Counted from the first letter of the stretch, positions 24,301 to 36,209 are shown. The stretch is DNA of 64,000 nucleotides from Camellia lanceoleosa (GCA_025200525.1 CM045761.1:201305701-201369700); one strand, 5' to 3'. Notes: a model not told the origin generated them from the sequence alone. Program-made: numbers and translations.

Positions 24301-24729
24301 AGATGATATTTAAACATGTCTGTATGTAGAAGCACCAACCAACTTACTACTGATCACGACCAAAATCCTCTGTTCTGAAATAAAGTGTTTCTATCCCATT
24401 ACTTATAATCACATTATTTGATTTTATTTAAACTAAAGATTAAATAATGCAAATTTAAGTGCATGTGGCAGTAGATTGGGCACCCTTTTGGGATCAGAGG
24501 ATCTCACACCTACTAATCCAACAGTGTAATTTATAGGATACATACATTGATAAATGTATATGGGTACTTGTGTGTATTTAATAGGTATCCTTGTCATTTA
24601 TTAATGTCCTTATTTTGGTTGTGTGGACTTGATTTTTTTGTGTAGATGATATCGTTTGTTCAGAGCATGATGATAAAGGCAACTCCTCCAAATTTCAAAG
24701 CCAGCAATTGCAACTGCGAGGAACCATAG
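14899..24729 (+). CDS. MFS transporter, hippocampus abundant transcript-like
   Basis: I can join 14 exons: 14899-15066, 18965-19076, 19283-19395, 21183-21305, 21410-21612, 22346-22421, 22523-22609, 22736-22816, 23295-23327, 23447-23500, 23594-23635, 23822-23900, 23977-24047 and 24646-24729. All borders are GT..AG, the phases agree, and the sum is 1326 nt (441 residues plus stop), with no internal stop. The start MENRQPGVSHLLM is followed by the first membrane segment. Exon 2 carries the superfamily loop motif GNLSDTYGRK. Later exons add the usual hydrophobic helices and an acidic central loop (about residues 190-220, PEPITDDDD then LLDEDEDS). The family is the plant group related to mouse hippocampus abundant transcript 1 and bacterial tetracycline antiporters; the substrate is unknown to me. 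A membrane secondary transporter is expected. Exon 9 has 33 nt and exon 11 has 42 nt. Intron 1 is 3.9 kb. Confidence 0.9.
15067..18964 (+). other. Intron 1 of the MFS transporter gene (3.9 kb)
   Basis: Starts GTATGT and ends TTATGCAG. It accounts for about 40% of the gene length and is almost pure A+T-rich repeat sequence. At about 15944-16135 is a MITE-like stretch with the phrase GGGGTTAAAAAGT shared with the elements at 13731 and 61345. No coding exon or regulatory site was recognised in it. Confidence 0.75.
19939..20581. mobile_element. Non-autonomous hAT element in intron 3
   Basis: A 643-bp element with terminal inverted repeats TAGGGCTGAGCA and TGCTCACCCTA, flanked by a perfect 8-bp duplication GAAAGGAT (19931-19938 and 20582-20589). 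The 8-bp duplication and TAGGG..CCCTA ends identify the hAT superfamily. The interior consists of short variants of the phrase ATCCGTGGATTGG and carries no transposase. It lies inside intron 3 (19396-21182) of the transporter gene and leaves its splice borders untouched. Confidence 0.88.
20680..21045. mobile_element. Probable Tourist-like MITE in intron 3
   Basis: The stretch opens near TTTTCATTTGGCAAC and closes with TCCCAAACGAGG, resembling the TTTGG..CCAAA ends of the PIF/Harbinger-like MITEs in this window. The interior has AAAAAGTCAT phrases typical of that family. The ends are not fixed and no target duplication was found. Confidence 0.4.
21307..21347. repeat. (CT)n microsatellite at the intron 4 splice donor
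   Basis: About 20 CT dinucleotides start one base into intron 4, immediately after the exon end CAG|GT at 21305/21306. Length variation here would change the sequence right behind the donor site. Intron 4 itself is only 104 bp (21306-21409). Confidence 0.85.
21780..22124. mobile_element. Mutator-type MITE, copy 3 (intron 5)
   Basis: A 345-bp inverted-repeat element with ends GGACAAATTACACC and GGTATAAATTGCCC. It is flanked by GCATTACTA (21771-21779) and GCATTACTC (22125-22133), an 8 of 9 match in unique sequence, which makes this the strongest target duplication of the three. It lies in intron 5 (21613-22345) of the transporter gene. Confidence 0.82.
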
Positions 24730-25221
24730 CTATTAATGTTATATAAAAACATCTAAAAACACAAAAACCAATAACGGAATCATATAGAAGAGGTGGGTTC
24801 TTTTTTTTTGTGGGTCCTCCATTCATGTGAAAAAGTTGTGTTTGATTTCGTGATTGATTTTTGTGCAACTAATGGAACTCATGTTATATTAAGGATGGGA
24901 TGATGCCCAAATCAAATCATCAGAATCATTTTCCCATTTTTTTCTTCTTTCTTTTCTCCACTCCAACCCGTTTTTATTGAAGCCTCTAGTCATGTACATG
25001 TTAAAACACCATGAAAGTCTTTAATGAGGAGGTTATCAAATGTAGTTAATGAGTTTGTTAAAATTTGTTCAATACATTTCCAGCTTGGGAGGGTAGCGAG
25101 AGAGAGCAGAGAAAGAAAGTGGGAAAAGGATGAAAGGGGAGAAAAAGGAAAAGAAATGAAAAGAAAGACTAAAAAGAGAGAATGGAGAGACATCTTATAA
25201 TTACAAATTACAATGGTGGAT
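24730..25221. other. Region between the transporter gene and the retrotransposon nest
   Basis: Contains the presumed 3' untranslated region just after the stop codon and then unique-looking sequence with GA-rich runs (about 25095-25190). No second gene. The last five bases (25217-25221, TGGAT) form the left copy of the target duplication of the copia element. Confidence 0.5.
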
Positions 25222-25849
25222 TGTTCCGGAAAATCAACGATTTTCCACAAGGAAATTAATTAATAGGAATAAAAATAAATGTGAAAAAATTAAATCAACA
25301 GCAACACAAGAATTTTTACGTGGTTCTTTCAATGTGAGGTACGTTTAGGGGATCAAAATCTGATTCCACTATTAGCCAAAGAGTTTTTAAATGATTACAA
25401 ACGAGACACGAATTGTCTCACAAAATTATCTTTAGATAAATTTTAAATAATCACAAATAATTAAGAAAAAAAATCTTACCAAATAAATAAATAACAATAT
25501 TTGAAATAGAGTGGAAGAAGACTTAAAAAAGATTCACTAATCTTAGAATGAATCAATGATTATGGCTGCCATATAAAACGAACCCACTGAGTTGATTTTC
25601 GGCCATTGCCCCTACTCTATACCACGGGACAAACAAAGACAATATATATATATATATATATTTTGTTGAATCTTGAGTTTTTTTTATTAAAACTCTAATT
25701 GCTATCAAATTGTTTATTAAATACCTATTGTGCCTTTAAAAAATTAAATATAATATATTAAAAATATATTATAACTAATACTAAACCAAATTAAATTCTT
25801 TTAACGAACCAATTGGGTCCCATACTCCAATAAGGAAGTATACTTAATA
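25222..25849 (-). repeat. 3' LTR of the copia element
   Basis: Opens TGTTCCGGAAAATC on the plus strand and ends TACTTAATA, where the expected CA has mutated to TA. It aligns along its whole length with 48614-49309, including a (TA)n tract near 25638 that is matched near 49098. The right copy is longer mainly because of extra sequence at 48880-48980. Confidence 0.88.
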
Positions 25850-25862
25850 ATTCTCTCCCTAC
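25850..25862 (-). promoter_or_regulatory. Polypurine tract of the copia element
   Basis: On the minus strand the 13 bases immediately before the 3' LTR read GTAGGGAGAGAAT, a purine run at the position where plus-strand DNA synthesis is primed. Confidence 0.75.
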
Positions 25863-25866
25863 TGAC

Positions 25867-26446
25867 TTAGGTGGAGACATCAACCACACTCGCCAAAGTT
25901 CGACACTTCAAATGTTTGTCTCTCGACAGAATCTTAGTCAATATATCTAAAATATTATTATCCGTGTGAATCTTTTCAAGTTGTAATAATTTCGAATCTA
26001 ATACATCACAAATCCAATGATATCTTACATCAATGTGTTTCGATCTCGAATGAAAAGTAAAATTTTTACTTAAATGAATAGCACTTTGACTATTACAATA
26101 AAACACATACCTTTCTTGCTTCAAACCGAATTGTTGTAAAAATTTCTTCGATCATAACTCAAGCTTCCGTAATGTCAATAAATTCAGCTTCGGTAGTTAA
26201 GAGAGCAACACATTTTTGTAATTTAGATTATCATGCCACAACTCCCCCTGCAAAAGTCATCAAATATCTCGAAATAGATTTCCTAGAATCAACATCACTG
26301 GCCATGTTAAAATCTGTGAACCCATCAAGTATTGGCTTACCATCCCCAAAATACAAACACACTTTCGAAGTCCCTCGAAAATATCTTAGAATCCACTTCA
26401 CCACTGCCCAATTTTCTTTACCTAGATTAGAGAAAAACTGACTCAC
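25867..26446 (-). pseudogene. Copia RNase H and RT C-terminal fragment
   Basis: Minus strand. Two partial frames: 26231-26446 has the RT/RNase H linker with WAVVKWILRYFRGTSK and the start of RNase H (DGFTDFNMASDVDSRKSIS). 25867-26124 has the RNase H end (VFYCNSQSAIHLSKN, SKHIDVRYHWICD). They are separated by a frame break around 26130-26230. In the first fragment, FTDFNMAS stands where a copia RNase H normally has a YSDADWAG-type motif. The upstream half of the same protein is at 34147 onward, on the other side of the solo LTR insertion. Confidence 0.88.
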
Positions 26447-27087
26447 TACATGTCACGACCCAAACCCGCCCCTATAGGTTTAGCATCGTAACCGGCCAGT
26501 AATCTTGGGATTACCGAAGGCCTCTGAGACATATTAACATAATAATAGGGGCTAGCGGAAGTAAATAACAAATATACAACATCCATTGAGCTATGCAGAC
26601 TTATACGAGACAAAAAAATTTGAAACTTTTTATATACATATTTACACATCATTTTTACGTCATCATATATATACAGATTAGACAAAAAGGGACTTAGCCC
26701 TATTTACAAAATAAACAAAGACTTATTTAACCCAACAAGAAAACAAGCTTGTACTTGTGTACTTAGCCATAACTACTAGACATATCCAGAACCTCCACGG
26801 GAGGCACATAGGTTGGCTGACAAAACAGAGTCCAGGTAGAAGCTTTAGGCCTGGTCACGCGGATGATCACCTACATACATAAATAATACAGTGAGCTGGA
26901 GCCCAGTGAATAATAACAGAGTAAAAATTTTGCTTAATGATGTTCATACCGAAACAGAGTCTTGTACATAGAATAGATTCATATTCGTACTCTTATTTAA
27001 TTCATATACAGAAATTAAAGTTCATGCTTAATCTTACATAATACATCCGTTATCGTTACAAATCACATACAAAGCATCAAACGTCAT

Positions 27088-27260
27088 ACTTGTCAGTTCC
27101 ATAAAAGAACCTCCTGCCGGGTGTAGAATACTTGTCAGTTCCATAAAGGAACCTCCGGACTGGGAACTTGTAAACTTGTCAGTTCCATAAAGGAACCTCT
27201 AGCCGGGTACAGAATACTTGTTAGTTCTATGAAGGAACCTCCGGACTAGGAACTTGTAAA
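27088..27260. repeat. Four-copy tandem repeat with dimeric order
   Basis: Copies start at 27088, 27130, 27174 and 27216, each opening ACTTGTCAGTTCCATAAA or a close variant and then GGAACCTC. They alternate between two endings, GCCGGGT(G/A)(T/C)AGAAT in copies 1 and 3 and GGACTGGGAACTTGTAA in copies 2 and 4. The true unit is therefore an 86-bp dimer. Lies inside solo LTR A. Confidence 0.85.
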
Positions 27261-27392
27261 ATACTTGAATCATCGCATAATGTCACTTGTAATATACTTG
27301 AATCATAGGATAATGTCACTTGTAACATACTTGAATTATATCATAGTGTCACTTGTAACATATTTGAATCATATCGTAAAGTCACAAATACT
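27260..27392. repeat. Four-copy tandem repeat, about 33-bp unit
   Basis: Four variants of ATACTTGAATCAT..(N)..TAATGTCACTTGTA follow the previous repeat directly, and the last copy is truncated after GTCAC. Part of solo LTR A. Confidence 0.75.
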
Positions 27393-27744
27393 TGTCAGAG
27401 TTGGACAATCATTCATAGAATAAAGCATATCATCTTATTGAACAGATCTTACTTCATAGGCAGAAAGTATCTTATCTTGAACTTAGCTTTACTAAGTTAT
27501 TACTCATAGTGTTCAAATGCCTGGTTCGCCCTTGTAGTTGACCCTACACAATTCATAATACACATAGAAATTGGGTCACAATACAATTTATTCCGTTCTT
27601 TAACTTGTTTAACATTCTTAGGCTCCTTTCATGTTCTTTAATTTATTTACAATGTTTAATGCATGCCTAAGAGTGCTTTGAAATGAAAAAGAATGGAAAA
27701 CGAAGCATAAAACATCTTTTCGAAACTTCTGAAACAGGGCCCTC

Positions 27745-27897
27745 CGTTCGAGCGTAGATTCGGCCGCTCGAGCGGACCCCTTAAGTTTGCAAAAGTACTG
27801 GTTGCTTACAAATTATGCTCGAGTGAGACTTTTGACGCTCGAGCGAGGAGTTTAGTAAAACAGGGTACGCTCAAGCGAGACTCTCCACGCTCGAGCG
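27745..27897. repeat. Three paired-palindrome modules
   Basis: Three modules, each two 10-bp words of the CGCTCGAGCG type separated by a 10-bp spacer: 27745 and 27765, 27816 and 27836, 27868 and 27888. The start-to-start distance is exactly 20 bp each time. The first words vary (CGTTCGAGCG, TGCTCGAGTG, CGCTCAAGCG) while all three second words are the perfect palindrome CGCTCGAGCG. Located inside solo LTR A. Function unknown; paired dyads two helical turns apart would suit binding of a protein multimer on one DNA face. Confidence 0.9.
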
Positions 27898-29841
27898 GAC
27901 AGGTCGAATTCTAGGTTTTTCCAGATTATGTTTGAGCTTCAAAACTTGGTTCTAACCAATGTAATTAATATCATAAGACTCATATTTCCACCATATAACT
28001 TTTAACATGAACATAAAGGCCACTTTTACAAGATTTGAATCTCAATTTACACAAATCCATCTCATAAACTCGAATCATATCAAACTCACTTCTTAATTTC
28101 AAAGCTCATGCAAATTAATTTCCATATCATTTTGAAATATACATGCATATGGAATATAGGCTTCATTTTCAACTTAGATGGTACAATTGACGATCAACTT
28201 TATGGAATTCAACATTATCATGCTTGCATGTGCCAAATAGCCTTCAATTCATTATGAAATGCATGTTTGTACTCAAATATGCAAACTCATGACAATCTTT
28301 TACATGCATGTACACACAACTTCAAATTCATCAAATTCAACTCAATTCATGTTCTTCATATCAAGCTCAATTCCTAACTCACAGATTCTAAAACTTAAAT
28401 TGAGCTTTTAAAATAATTTCAAAACTTGGGTTCATACTTGACTTGTCTAAACATACAAACTCTTAAATGATCAAGAAAATATGATCAATTTTAAATCATT
28501 CACATCAAAACTCCCTTTCATTTATGAATTAAGCTCATTGTTCATAAATCCATAAATTTCCAAAGCTTAATTCTTATTTCATCAAAACATGAAATCAATT
28601 ATTAGAAACCCATGATGCATGTACAATTAGAATATTAAAACTTGTAGAATTATCCATGCATGTAGAAATTAGACTCAATTCATGCATGATATTCCAAAAT
28701 CAAACCCAAAGTAATTAATTTCTTATTGAACTTAATAAACTTGATCTTGGCTCTAATTATTCATTTTCTTGTCAATTCTTCTAGTAAACATTGCATATAT
28801 GTAATTCCAATAAAACTAACTAATTTAATATATTCAATAACATGTTTAAATTAAATGAAACCCTTAAATTACATTACATGCATGGACTAGAGATTAAAAT
28901 CAAACCAATTTCCTTCCATAATTTTGAATCCAATTCAATTTCTTTCTCATTTTACTAATTCCTCTTGAATCATGAAATTAAAATTATAAACTCTTTTAAA
29001 GAGACATTTGCATATATGAAATTAGGATCAAAACTACTAATTTTATATTTTTTCCAAGCAAATCATAATTTAATTCTTGAATCACTCTAATTTAGATTTT
29101 TTATTAATTTTCTTCATATCTAACCCAAATTTAAACTCATAAGTCTTTTACACATGAATTAAATCTAAAACTTTGAAATTCTAATATGCATGTGTCTCAA
29201 ACTTATGAAGAATAATAAAAAATCAAAATCAAACTAATTAATTTTCCAAATTTATTTCCTTAAATCATAGATGTTCCAAAATATGTTTAATTTGAATCAA
29301 ATTCTTAAATTACATTTCATGCATGGGTTAATAATCAAAGTCAAAACCCATATTTATTCTTTAATCCCTCCAAATTACATACATGTAGAAATGACACCCA
29401 AATTCATGTACGATATTCAACATCAAATCACAAATAATCAATTTCCATATTCATTCCCATAACCATGAGCCTAGCTTTAAATTCTTACTCAAAACCCAAT
29501 TTCTTACAATTTACAAGAAATTGATCCCATAGTCTCCTTAATTTCGAGTATTATATATAGATTCTACATTATTTGAGTATAAATTCCTTACCTTAAACTT
29601 TGATTTCAGAATTTATGGTTGATTTTCTCTTGGATCTTCTTCCTCTCTTTAAATTTTCTTGAGCTTCAAGCCTTCTTCACTTTTTGGCAAGGGATCTAGG
29701 CTAAATCTTTGAAAAATGGAAGGTATTTGGGTCAAAATCTCTAGGGTTTTCGGACTAAGGATGAGAGAGATGAAGAGAGAAGATGGAAGTGTGAAGAATG
29801 ATCTAAAAAAGTGCCTTTAAATTTGTTGAATTCGCGTAGTC

Positions 29842-29871
29842 CGCTCGAGCGTCGCTTTTCCCGCTCGAGCA
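29842..29871. repeat. Fourth paired-palindrome module
   Basis: CGCTCGAGCG at 29842 and CGCTCGAGCA at 29862, again 20 bp apart, still inside solo LTR A and 2 kb from the other three modules. Confidence 0.88.
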
Positions 29872-30146
29872 TACCTGCTTCCAGCACAGATTCCAGAACT
29901 TCAAACGAGCATAACTCTCTTATCCGAACTCCGTTCTAGGTCGTTCTTGTGTCCAAATTGAAGCCTCGGAAATAAAATTTCCATTGGTTCTAGCCTTACA
30001 TCCAAATTCAAGGTGTGGAAAAAGAAAAGGGCAAAAGAGTGATGGCTGTTCGTAGAAAAAATTATCCGAATTAAATTCTTGGTTCACTCTTACTTTACCA
30101 TCATGTTACCACTTCGATTAATGTTCCAAAATAAAACAAGGAGTGT

Positions 30147-33100
30147 AGACACCCCATTTTTGACCGTCCTCAAGATTTGGACGTCACTGTTTGTTACCCG
30201 GTGATCATCCATGTTTGTGTTCGTTTGGAGTTCCCGGAGGTCTCGGCTACGCGCCTTGCCTCAGGATCTCCGAACTCGACTGTTTAGTGTCTGGTTTTGC
30301 ACCAAACACTTGTGTTTTGCCTTGGAGGGGTAGGGAATGCCTTGTAAGGCATCCCCACACATCACCGGCCATGGTTAGAGGCCACCGGTTGGTGTTTTGT
30401 TGCCATCGGCAATGTATATTGCCGGTCGGCATTATTTGTTGCCGGTCGGCAGTCCATTTTGTCAAAATGGCACTTTTGAGCAGTCGACTACTGTTCATCT
30501 GCTTTAGCAAATATTTTAATATAGCTGGCTTGCATTTTGTTCCCCTCCATACACGTGTATGGAGGGATGGCTTCCTTGTTAGCTTCTTGAGTAAGCTTTA
30601 CAAGATTGGCTTCTCTATAAGAGGAGCCCTCCTCTCCCTTGTTCTAGGGTTAGAGAAAAAAGGGTTAGAAGAAGTTCAGGGGGAGCTTTGGATTAGGGTT
30701 AGGGTTTATACATATTTCCTATCTCTATATCTCTCTCTTGTGTATTTTAGTGTGTGTTTTAGGCTTACTATTGTACACAAACACATAGTATTGCACCTTT
30801 TCTTGGTTTTTGAAGGACCAGAGGTCTGTTATTGGAGCTTTGGAGCTGGTTTGAGCTCAAGGAAGGGGCTGGTCCACCATTGTTGAAGAAGGGCTACAAG
30901 GGTAACATTTTTTCCCCTTTTTACCCCATTTTTGCATCGTATTTTTGACTACCTTGCATCTGTTTTTTGGCTTGGAGTATAACATATAAAAGTTCTCTTT
31001 TTAAGGCCTCTAAATAGTTTGTTTAGAGTGTTTTATGGTTTGGAGGTGTTTGACCCCTCTTAAGCCTTGAGGGGCTCCATTTTGTGCTATTTTGAGTGAG
31101 CTCCGAGACTTTAGTGTTTGGGCCTCCTCACCACTGAAATCTTGAGGGATTTCAGTGGTAAGAATGATGCCTTGAAGTCCCAAGAAGGAGAGGGCCACTG
31201 CCTCTCCTTATTGTCCTTGAAAAGGGCCATTTTTGCCTCTTGAATGAGCACCTAGCTAAGCCTTATGTTGACCATGCCTTGGCTATTATTTACGCTTATT
31301 TTGCCATGAAATAGCATTGTTGTATGTTGGTTTTGGTACACCATGTTTGCTTAGCATACATGCCTTGTAATGCCACTTTGTTGCCTTAACATGCCTTAGG
31401 TTGTAAACCATTGTTCTAGCATGCTTTAGGCTTGGTTTTGTGAAGCTTTCGTGTTTATTTTGCCACATTTAAGGTTTGTCCTTAGCCATTTTGGTCGGCC
31501 ATAACATGCATTGCATGACCCCTTTGCATTTTGGCTTGTTGGCCTTAAGTGTGTGAATGTGTAGCATGCGTTGCTTGCATCATTTCAGTGGTTTAGAACC
31601 ACCTAACATGCCATTTCAGTCCTTATAACATGCTCACATGCTTGCCTTTCAATGCTTCTTTGATGCTTTAAAAGTTAGCGTTGTATGCTCCATGTTAAGC
31701 ATTTGTGTATGCCTTTATACTTGAGCCACTTAGATGCCATCTAGGTGTTCCTTGGGTGTTGTTTAGGTTTGTATTAGACCTATTTTAAGTCCCTTTGGCC
31801 TTGTGAGGCTTGGTTGACTTGGCCTTGGTTTAAGCCTCTTGGCTCGCCTCAAGTTTTGGACCTTAATTGCATGCTATGCTTGTCTTGTTCATTTGGTTTG
31901 GCACCATTTTAGCATGATTTCAGAGCTTTCCATTGCATGTTAATTGTCCATATTTGTAACTTTTTAAGTGTTCTTAGAAGTTACACTTTATGCTTGAATG
32001 TTGGTTCATGTTTTCATGCATGCTTGTATGTACATTTGCCTTCATGTACTTAGCATTTTGGCCACTGTTTTAGGCCTATTTAGGGCTGCCTAAATCATGT
32101 TTAAGTCCATCTTTTCATTGGTTTGTATTGCTTCATGACTTGCATGCTTGCTTGCATAGGTTGCATGCCTAGTGTGTAGGGTGCATTGCATTCCCATGTT
32201 GCATCCTTAGCTTGCATGCCTAGGTTGCATTGCATCTTGCATGCATGCCTTGTTCCTTGATCTAGTGATAGGAATTGGGCCCCTTTGGTTTGTTGGTTTG
32301 CATTGCATTTGACATCAAAATGTGCACACTTGGTCCCTTGGGCCATCACGCATGGAAATGCGCGATTGATGGTCCGAGAACCAAGGAGCATGTCCCTTTG
32401 AGTCACTAACATGATAAGGGACATAATTGGTGCATATATGGCTTGAATAGCATTGCCATGCAAAGCTCATCTCTCTGTCATCAAACAGGTTCTGCAGGAA
32501 CTTTTTGCCGATCGACTGCACAGAGCGCCGACCGGCAAACAACTGGTGGCCGATGGATTCATTCTCAGCCGACGAACATCTCCTACGGCTGGTGGCCATT
32601 CTATCCGGTGGTGGTCGCATGATGCTCAGAGAGGCAACCCTGAGGCTTTGGAAGCCTTCGAAGGAGTACAAGAGGGAAAACAGAGGCAGCTTGCGCATGG
32701 CAATGCATTTCCGAGCAAGACCGAGCATGGCTCTCCTCCCGAGGCAGTTTACTGTTTTCCCTAGATTAGTTAATTTGCTTAGCTAATTAGATGGCCTGTA
32801 ATATTTAATTAGCTTGTAGGTTAATTATCTGTAATATTTATTTGGTCCCTCCGGGCGAGAGCGAATCTGTAATAAGTGTGGGTGCGTGTGGGTGCGTGTG
32901 TGTGCATGTCTTCCAATCCCTACTTCTTTCTTCTCTTTTATTTACCCGCTTATGATGGTAGATTAGGGCATATTTAAATTAGCATACCTTATGCTATGCA
33001 TGCGTGCATCCATACATTTGTCTTGCATGCACCGGGCTCGGTACATCATGCTAACTGCATTTGTACTTCAATTCCAAATTGAATACGTGCATCAATTGAT

Positions 33101-33903
33101 TGCATTTCACATGTCATGTTTAGGTTAGCCGAGCCTACCCTAATTGCTTCCTGTATGTGTTGCATTATTCAATTTGACATGAACTAGGACCATGCATGTT
33201 TGCTAACTAGTTTATTGTTTTGGCATGGAGTACGATGTAAGTATTTTCATGCTTTAGCATATCGCATGTGTGTAAATGCTCTCATGACAGGATGCTTACC
33301 ATGTGGCTAGATGCTTATGTGATAAACTGTTTGAATGCCTGTAGGTGAAGGTTGGATTGTCTGAGTTGGAAAAACTCGTTGAAATCCGTATTTTAGCCTA
33401 CTTGCGAGTAGCAAATTCCAAAATGTTTTTCAAGACAAACGGACATGCAATGCTTACTTCCAAATTAGGCAATCTAGTCTATACTTGTTTGCTGTGCGCA
33501 TAACATAATAATTCTAGGCTAATAACTGGAATAAGAACACATAACGTTTTCAAAATCGGATATCACAGTTAGTAGAGATCGGTCTTCGGACCGGGCGAAA
33601 AGGGGTGCTCATAGCTGACCTTCCCCAATCGTACCCAAGTTCCCGAGCTGAGGCAACTTTGGTGATGATGAACACGTGGCCTTTGGCACTGAGTCAGGGT
33701 TTCATAAATTTCCCTATTAAAAAATATTTAGGTGGCGACTCTGTATCTGGCAAAGCAGTCCATGTTTGGTACTTCTTTTCAAAAATCTGTTTTCTCAAAA
33801 CGATTTACCAGATTTGGATTATTTGGTTTAGATTTAGAACCGTGACACAAAATCGAGTCCGAACTATAGCGTGTAGCGCGGGGTCCCTCGCAGGCGTGTT
33901 ACA
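30147..33903 (+). mobile_element. Nested LTR-type insertion starting TGTAGACACC
   Basis: A 3757-bp insertion in solo LTR A with a perfect 5-bp duplication AGGAG (30142-30146 and 33904-33908), opening TGTAGACACCCC and ending GCGTGTTACA. No gag or pol domain was found, so it is probably another solo LTR. Its last part carries the phrase TTTAGGTGGCGACTCTGTA, which I associate with large gypsy LTRs of the Tat/Ogre type (inference). A second copy of its right half forms the end of this window (about 61930-64000). It holds many variants of the word TTGCATGC around 31300-32250. The frames in it are not convincing genes. Confidence 0.82.
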
Positions 33904-34146
33904 AGGAGGTTCCAAACATTAAATTGAACTTATTATCATCATCAATTTTTGTTTCGTAAATCACCAAGGCCCTCAATTTCAAATCAAATCCAAAATCCTT
34001 GTCGATAAATTTCATATTCAAATTGGATACCTCGTAAATAGATTTAATTCATAATTACATAATAACTCACATAATTAAACATACAAATTCACATCAAACA
34101 CATAATCGCATGCGTAATTAAGTATATTACAGGTTGGGTTATCACA

Positions 34147-35141
34147 TTACACTAATGACGTGAGCAATATCTGGCTTTGTACAAACCATGGCGTACATCA
34201 AAGAACTAACAGCTGAAGCATAAGGAATTTTCCGCATCTCTTTGTTGTCTTTCTCACTTGTAGGACATTGATTCGAACTAAACTTGAAGTGACCTGCAAG
34301 TGGACAACCAATTGACTTTGCTTTATTCATGTTGAACCTCTTAAATTTTTTTTCAATGTAGCTTTCTTGAGACAACCAAATCAGCCCCTTTTTGCGATCA
34401 CAAAATTTTTTTATACCAAATATTTGCTTTGTCAGCCCCAAATCTTTCATAGCAAAAGACTTGCTTAACTCCAATTTCAACCTGTTAATCATAGTGTAAT
34501 ATTGACCCACAATTAACATGTCATCAACATAAAGCAAAAGAACATTAAATTTACCATCCGAAATTTTTTTCACAAACACATAATGGTCCAACGTGGTTTT
34601 AGAAAATTCATTATTCATCATGAAAGAGTCAAATTTTTTGTACCATTGCCGCTGGGCTTGCTTAAGGCGATACAAACTTTTTTTCAATTTGTAAACAAAT
34701 TTCTCTTTCTTTTTTCTCTACAAAACCCTCCGGTTGCTCCATGTAAATTTCTTCTTCAAGATCACCATGAAGAAATGCATTCTTCACATCAAGTTGTTCA
34801 ACTACAAGGTTCATACTTGCAATCATGCCAAATACAACCCGAATAAAAGACATCTTCACAATTGGCGAGAAAATCTTATCAAAGTCAATACCTTTCTTTT
34901 TCCCAAAACCTTTCACAACAAGACGTACTTTGTATCTCAAATTCTTGCCATCATTCTTCAATTTGAAAACCCATTTATTTTTTAGAATTTTCCTCCACTT
35001 AGGAAATTTCACTAAATCATAAGTATGATTTTTAGGTAAGGAATTCATCTCCTCTTCCATGGCATTTTTCCAATCATCTTTTTTTGCATGCTTAATTGCT
35101 TCTTGGTAGCTCTCGGGCTCTCCTTGATCGGAAATCAACAC
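34147..35141 (-). pseudogene. Copia reverse transcriptase
   Basis: Minus strand. 34662-35141 gives the N-terminal part (QEAIKHAKKDDWKNAMEEEM, WVFKLKNDGK, VEQLDVKNAFLHGDLEEEIY, MEQPEGFV). After a frame break near 34680 the frame at 34147-34687 continues with SLYRLKQAQRQWYKKFDSFM and the catalytic YVDDM (YVDD at 34520-34531). The first catalytic aspartate lies in QLDVKNAFLHG. It stops at the edge of solo LTR A and resumes at 26446. The enzyme would copy the element's RNA into DNA, but this copy is broken. Confidence 0.93.
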
Positions 35142-35174
35142 GAATTTATTGTGAGGATACTTTCTCGAAAGTTG

Positions 35175-36209
35175 TCAGTCTCTTGTAGATTTCCTTAACT
35201 TAAGTTGTGGTGGTAGTTCTTGAGTTAGATGCTTTTCCTCAATTTCTGGCTCAAGTTCATTAGGATTAGTATCATCCTCCATATCTTCAATAGGTGGCTG
35301 TACATCTTTTCCATTTTCATCATCTATCGAAAATGAAGGAGATGGATTCATGTCAATGAGATCACTACTTTTTGGCTTCGGTTGATTACCTTTGCCAAAG
35401 TCTTCAATTGTTTGGTCTTCAAGAAACACAACATCACGGCTTCGAATGACTTTCTTGTCGACCGAACCCCACAATCTATAACCAAATTCACCATGCCCAT
35501 AGCCAAGAAAAATACATTGTCTTGACTTGCTATCAAGCTTGGACCTCTTATCTTTTGGAATGTGAACAAAAGCACGACAACCAAACACTCTCAAGTGCTC
35601 ATAAGACACATCTTTGCCAGTCCAAACTCTTTCAGAAACATCACAATTCAAAGGATAGGAAGGAGACAAATTGATCACGTTAACCGCTGTCCTTATTGCC
35701 TCACCCCAAAAGGATCTTGGCAATTTAGTATGTGAAAATAGACACATTGTTCTTTCCACAATGGTGTGGTTTATCCTCTCGGCAACACCATTTTGTTGAG
35801 GAGTCTTCTTAACTGTCTTTTGATACCGAATACCTTGGCTGCGACAATACTCATCAAATGGCCCAATGTATTCACCACCATTGTCTGTTCGGATACACTT
35901 CAATTTATGTCCTGTTTCTCTTTCAACCATGGCCTGAAAATGCTTAAATACATCTAGAACTTAATCTTTAGTTTTTAGTATAAAAGCCCAAACTTTCCTT
36001 GAATAATCATTAATGAAAATAACAAAATAAAGTGCACTACTATGTGTTCTAACTTTTAAAAGACCACAAACATCTGAATGAATTAACTCCAAAACATTTT
36101 CTTTTCTAAACGCAACATTTTTATGAAAAGAAACTCTATATTGTTTACCCGCCAAACAATGAATACAAATTCTAAAGTGTGTACCTTTCAAACCAGGTAG
36201 AAGCTTTTT
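35175..36209 (-). pseudogene. Copia integrase
   Basis: Minus strand. 35961-36209 has the end of the pre-integrase zinc region (GTHFRICIHCLAGKQYRVSF) and the first catalytic Asp in ELIHSDVCG. 35175-35930 has the second Asp in CIRTDNGGEYIG, then TPQQNGVAERINHTIVERTM with the catalytic Glu, and VFGCRAFVHIPKDKRSKLD. A stop at about 35960 separates the two pieces, and another follows STRD at the linker to RT. The D, D, E residues are all still readable. The chromovirus inserted just upstream of KLLPGLKG. Confidence 0.93.

Larger units (their letters stand above)
26451..34146 (-). mobile_element. Solo LTR A (about 3.9 kb), itself interrupted
   Basis: Inserted in the copia element between the RT and RNase H parts, with flanks CTACA (26446-26450) and TTACA (34147-34151), 4 of 5 matching. 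It opens TGTCACGACCCAAACCCG and ends GGGTTATCACA on the plus strand. Without the insertion at 30147-33903 it is 3.94 kb, has no gag or pol, and shows no second LTR, so it is read as a solo LTR left by recombination. Its terminus matches solo LTR B (39980-42458, opposite strand) and resembles the chromovirus LTR, which sets the strand. Strand and lineage are inferred. Confidence 0.8.

Noticed and set aside
26446..26685. 79-codon minus-strand frame at the left edge of solo LTR A
   Set aside because: It lies in the LTR terminus beyond the copia reading frame and has no domain.
27088..27392. CRISPR-like direct repeats
   Set aside because: The copies are adjacent without unique spacers, lie in a plant LTR, and no cas genes exist here.
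30191..30886. 231-codon frame in the nested insertion
   Set aside because: The frame opens on TTG, not ATG, has no domain I recognise, and lies in LTR-type non-coding sequence. The related copy at the right end of the window does not show it.
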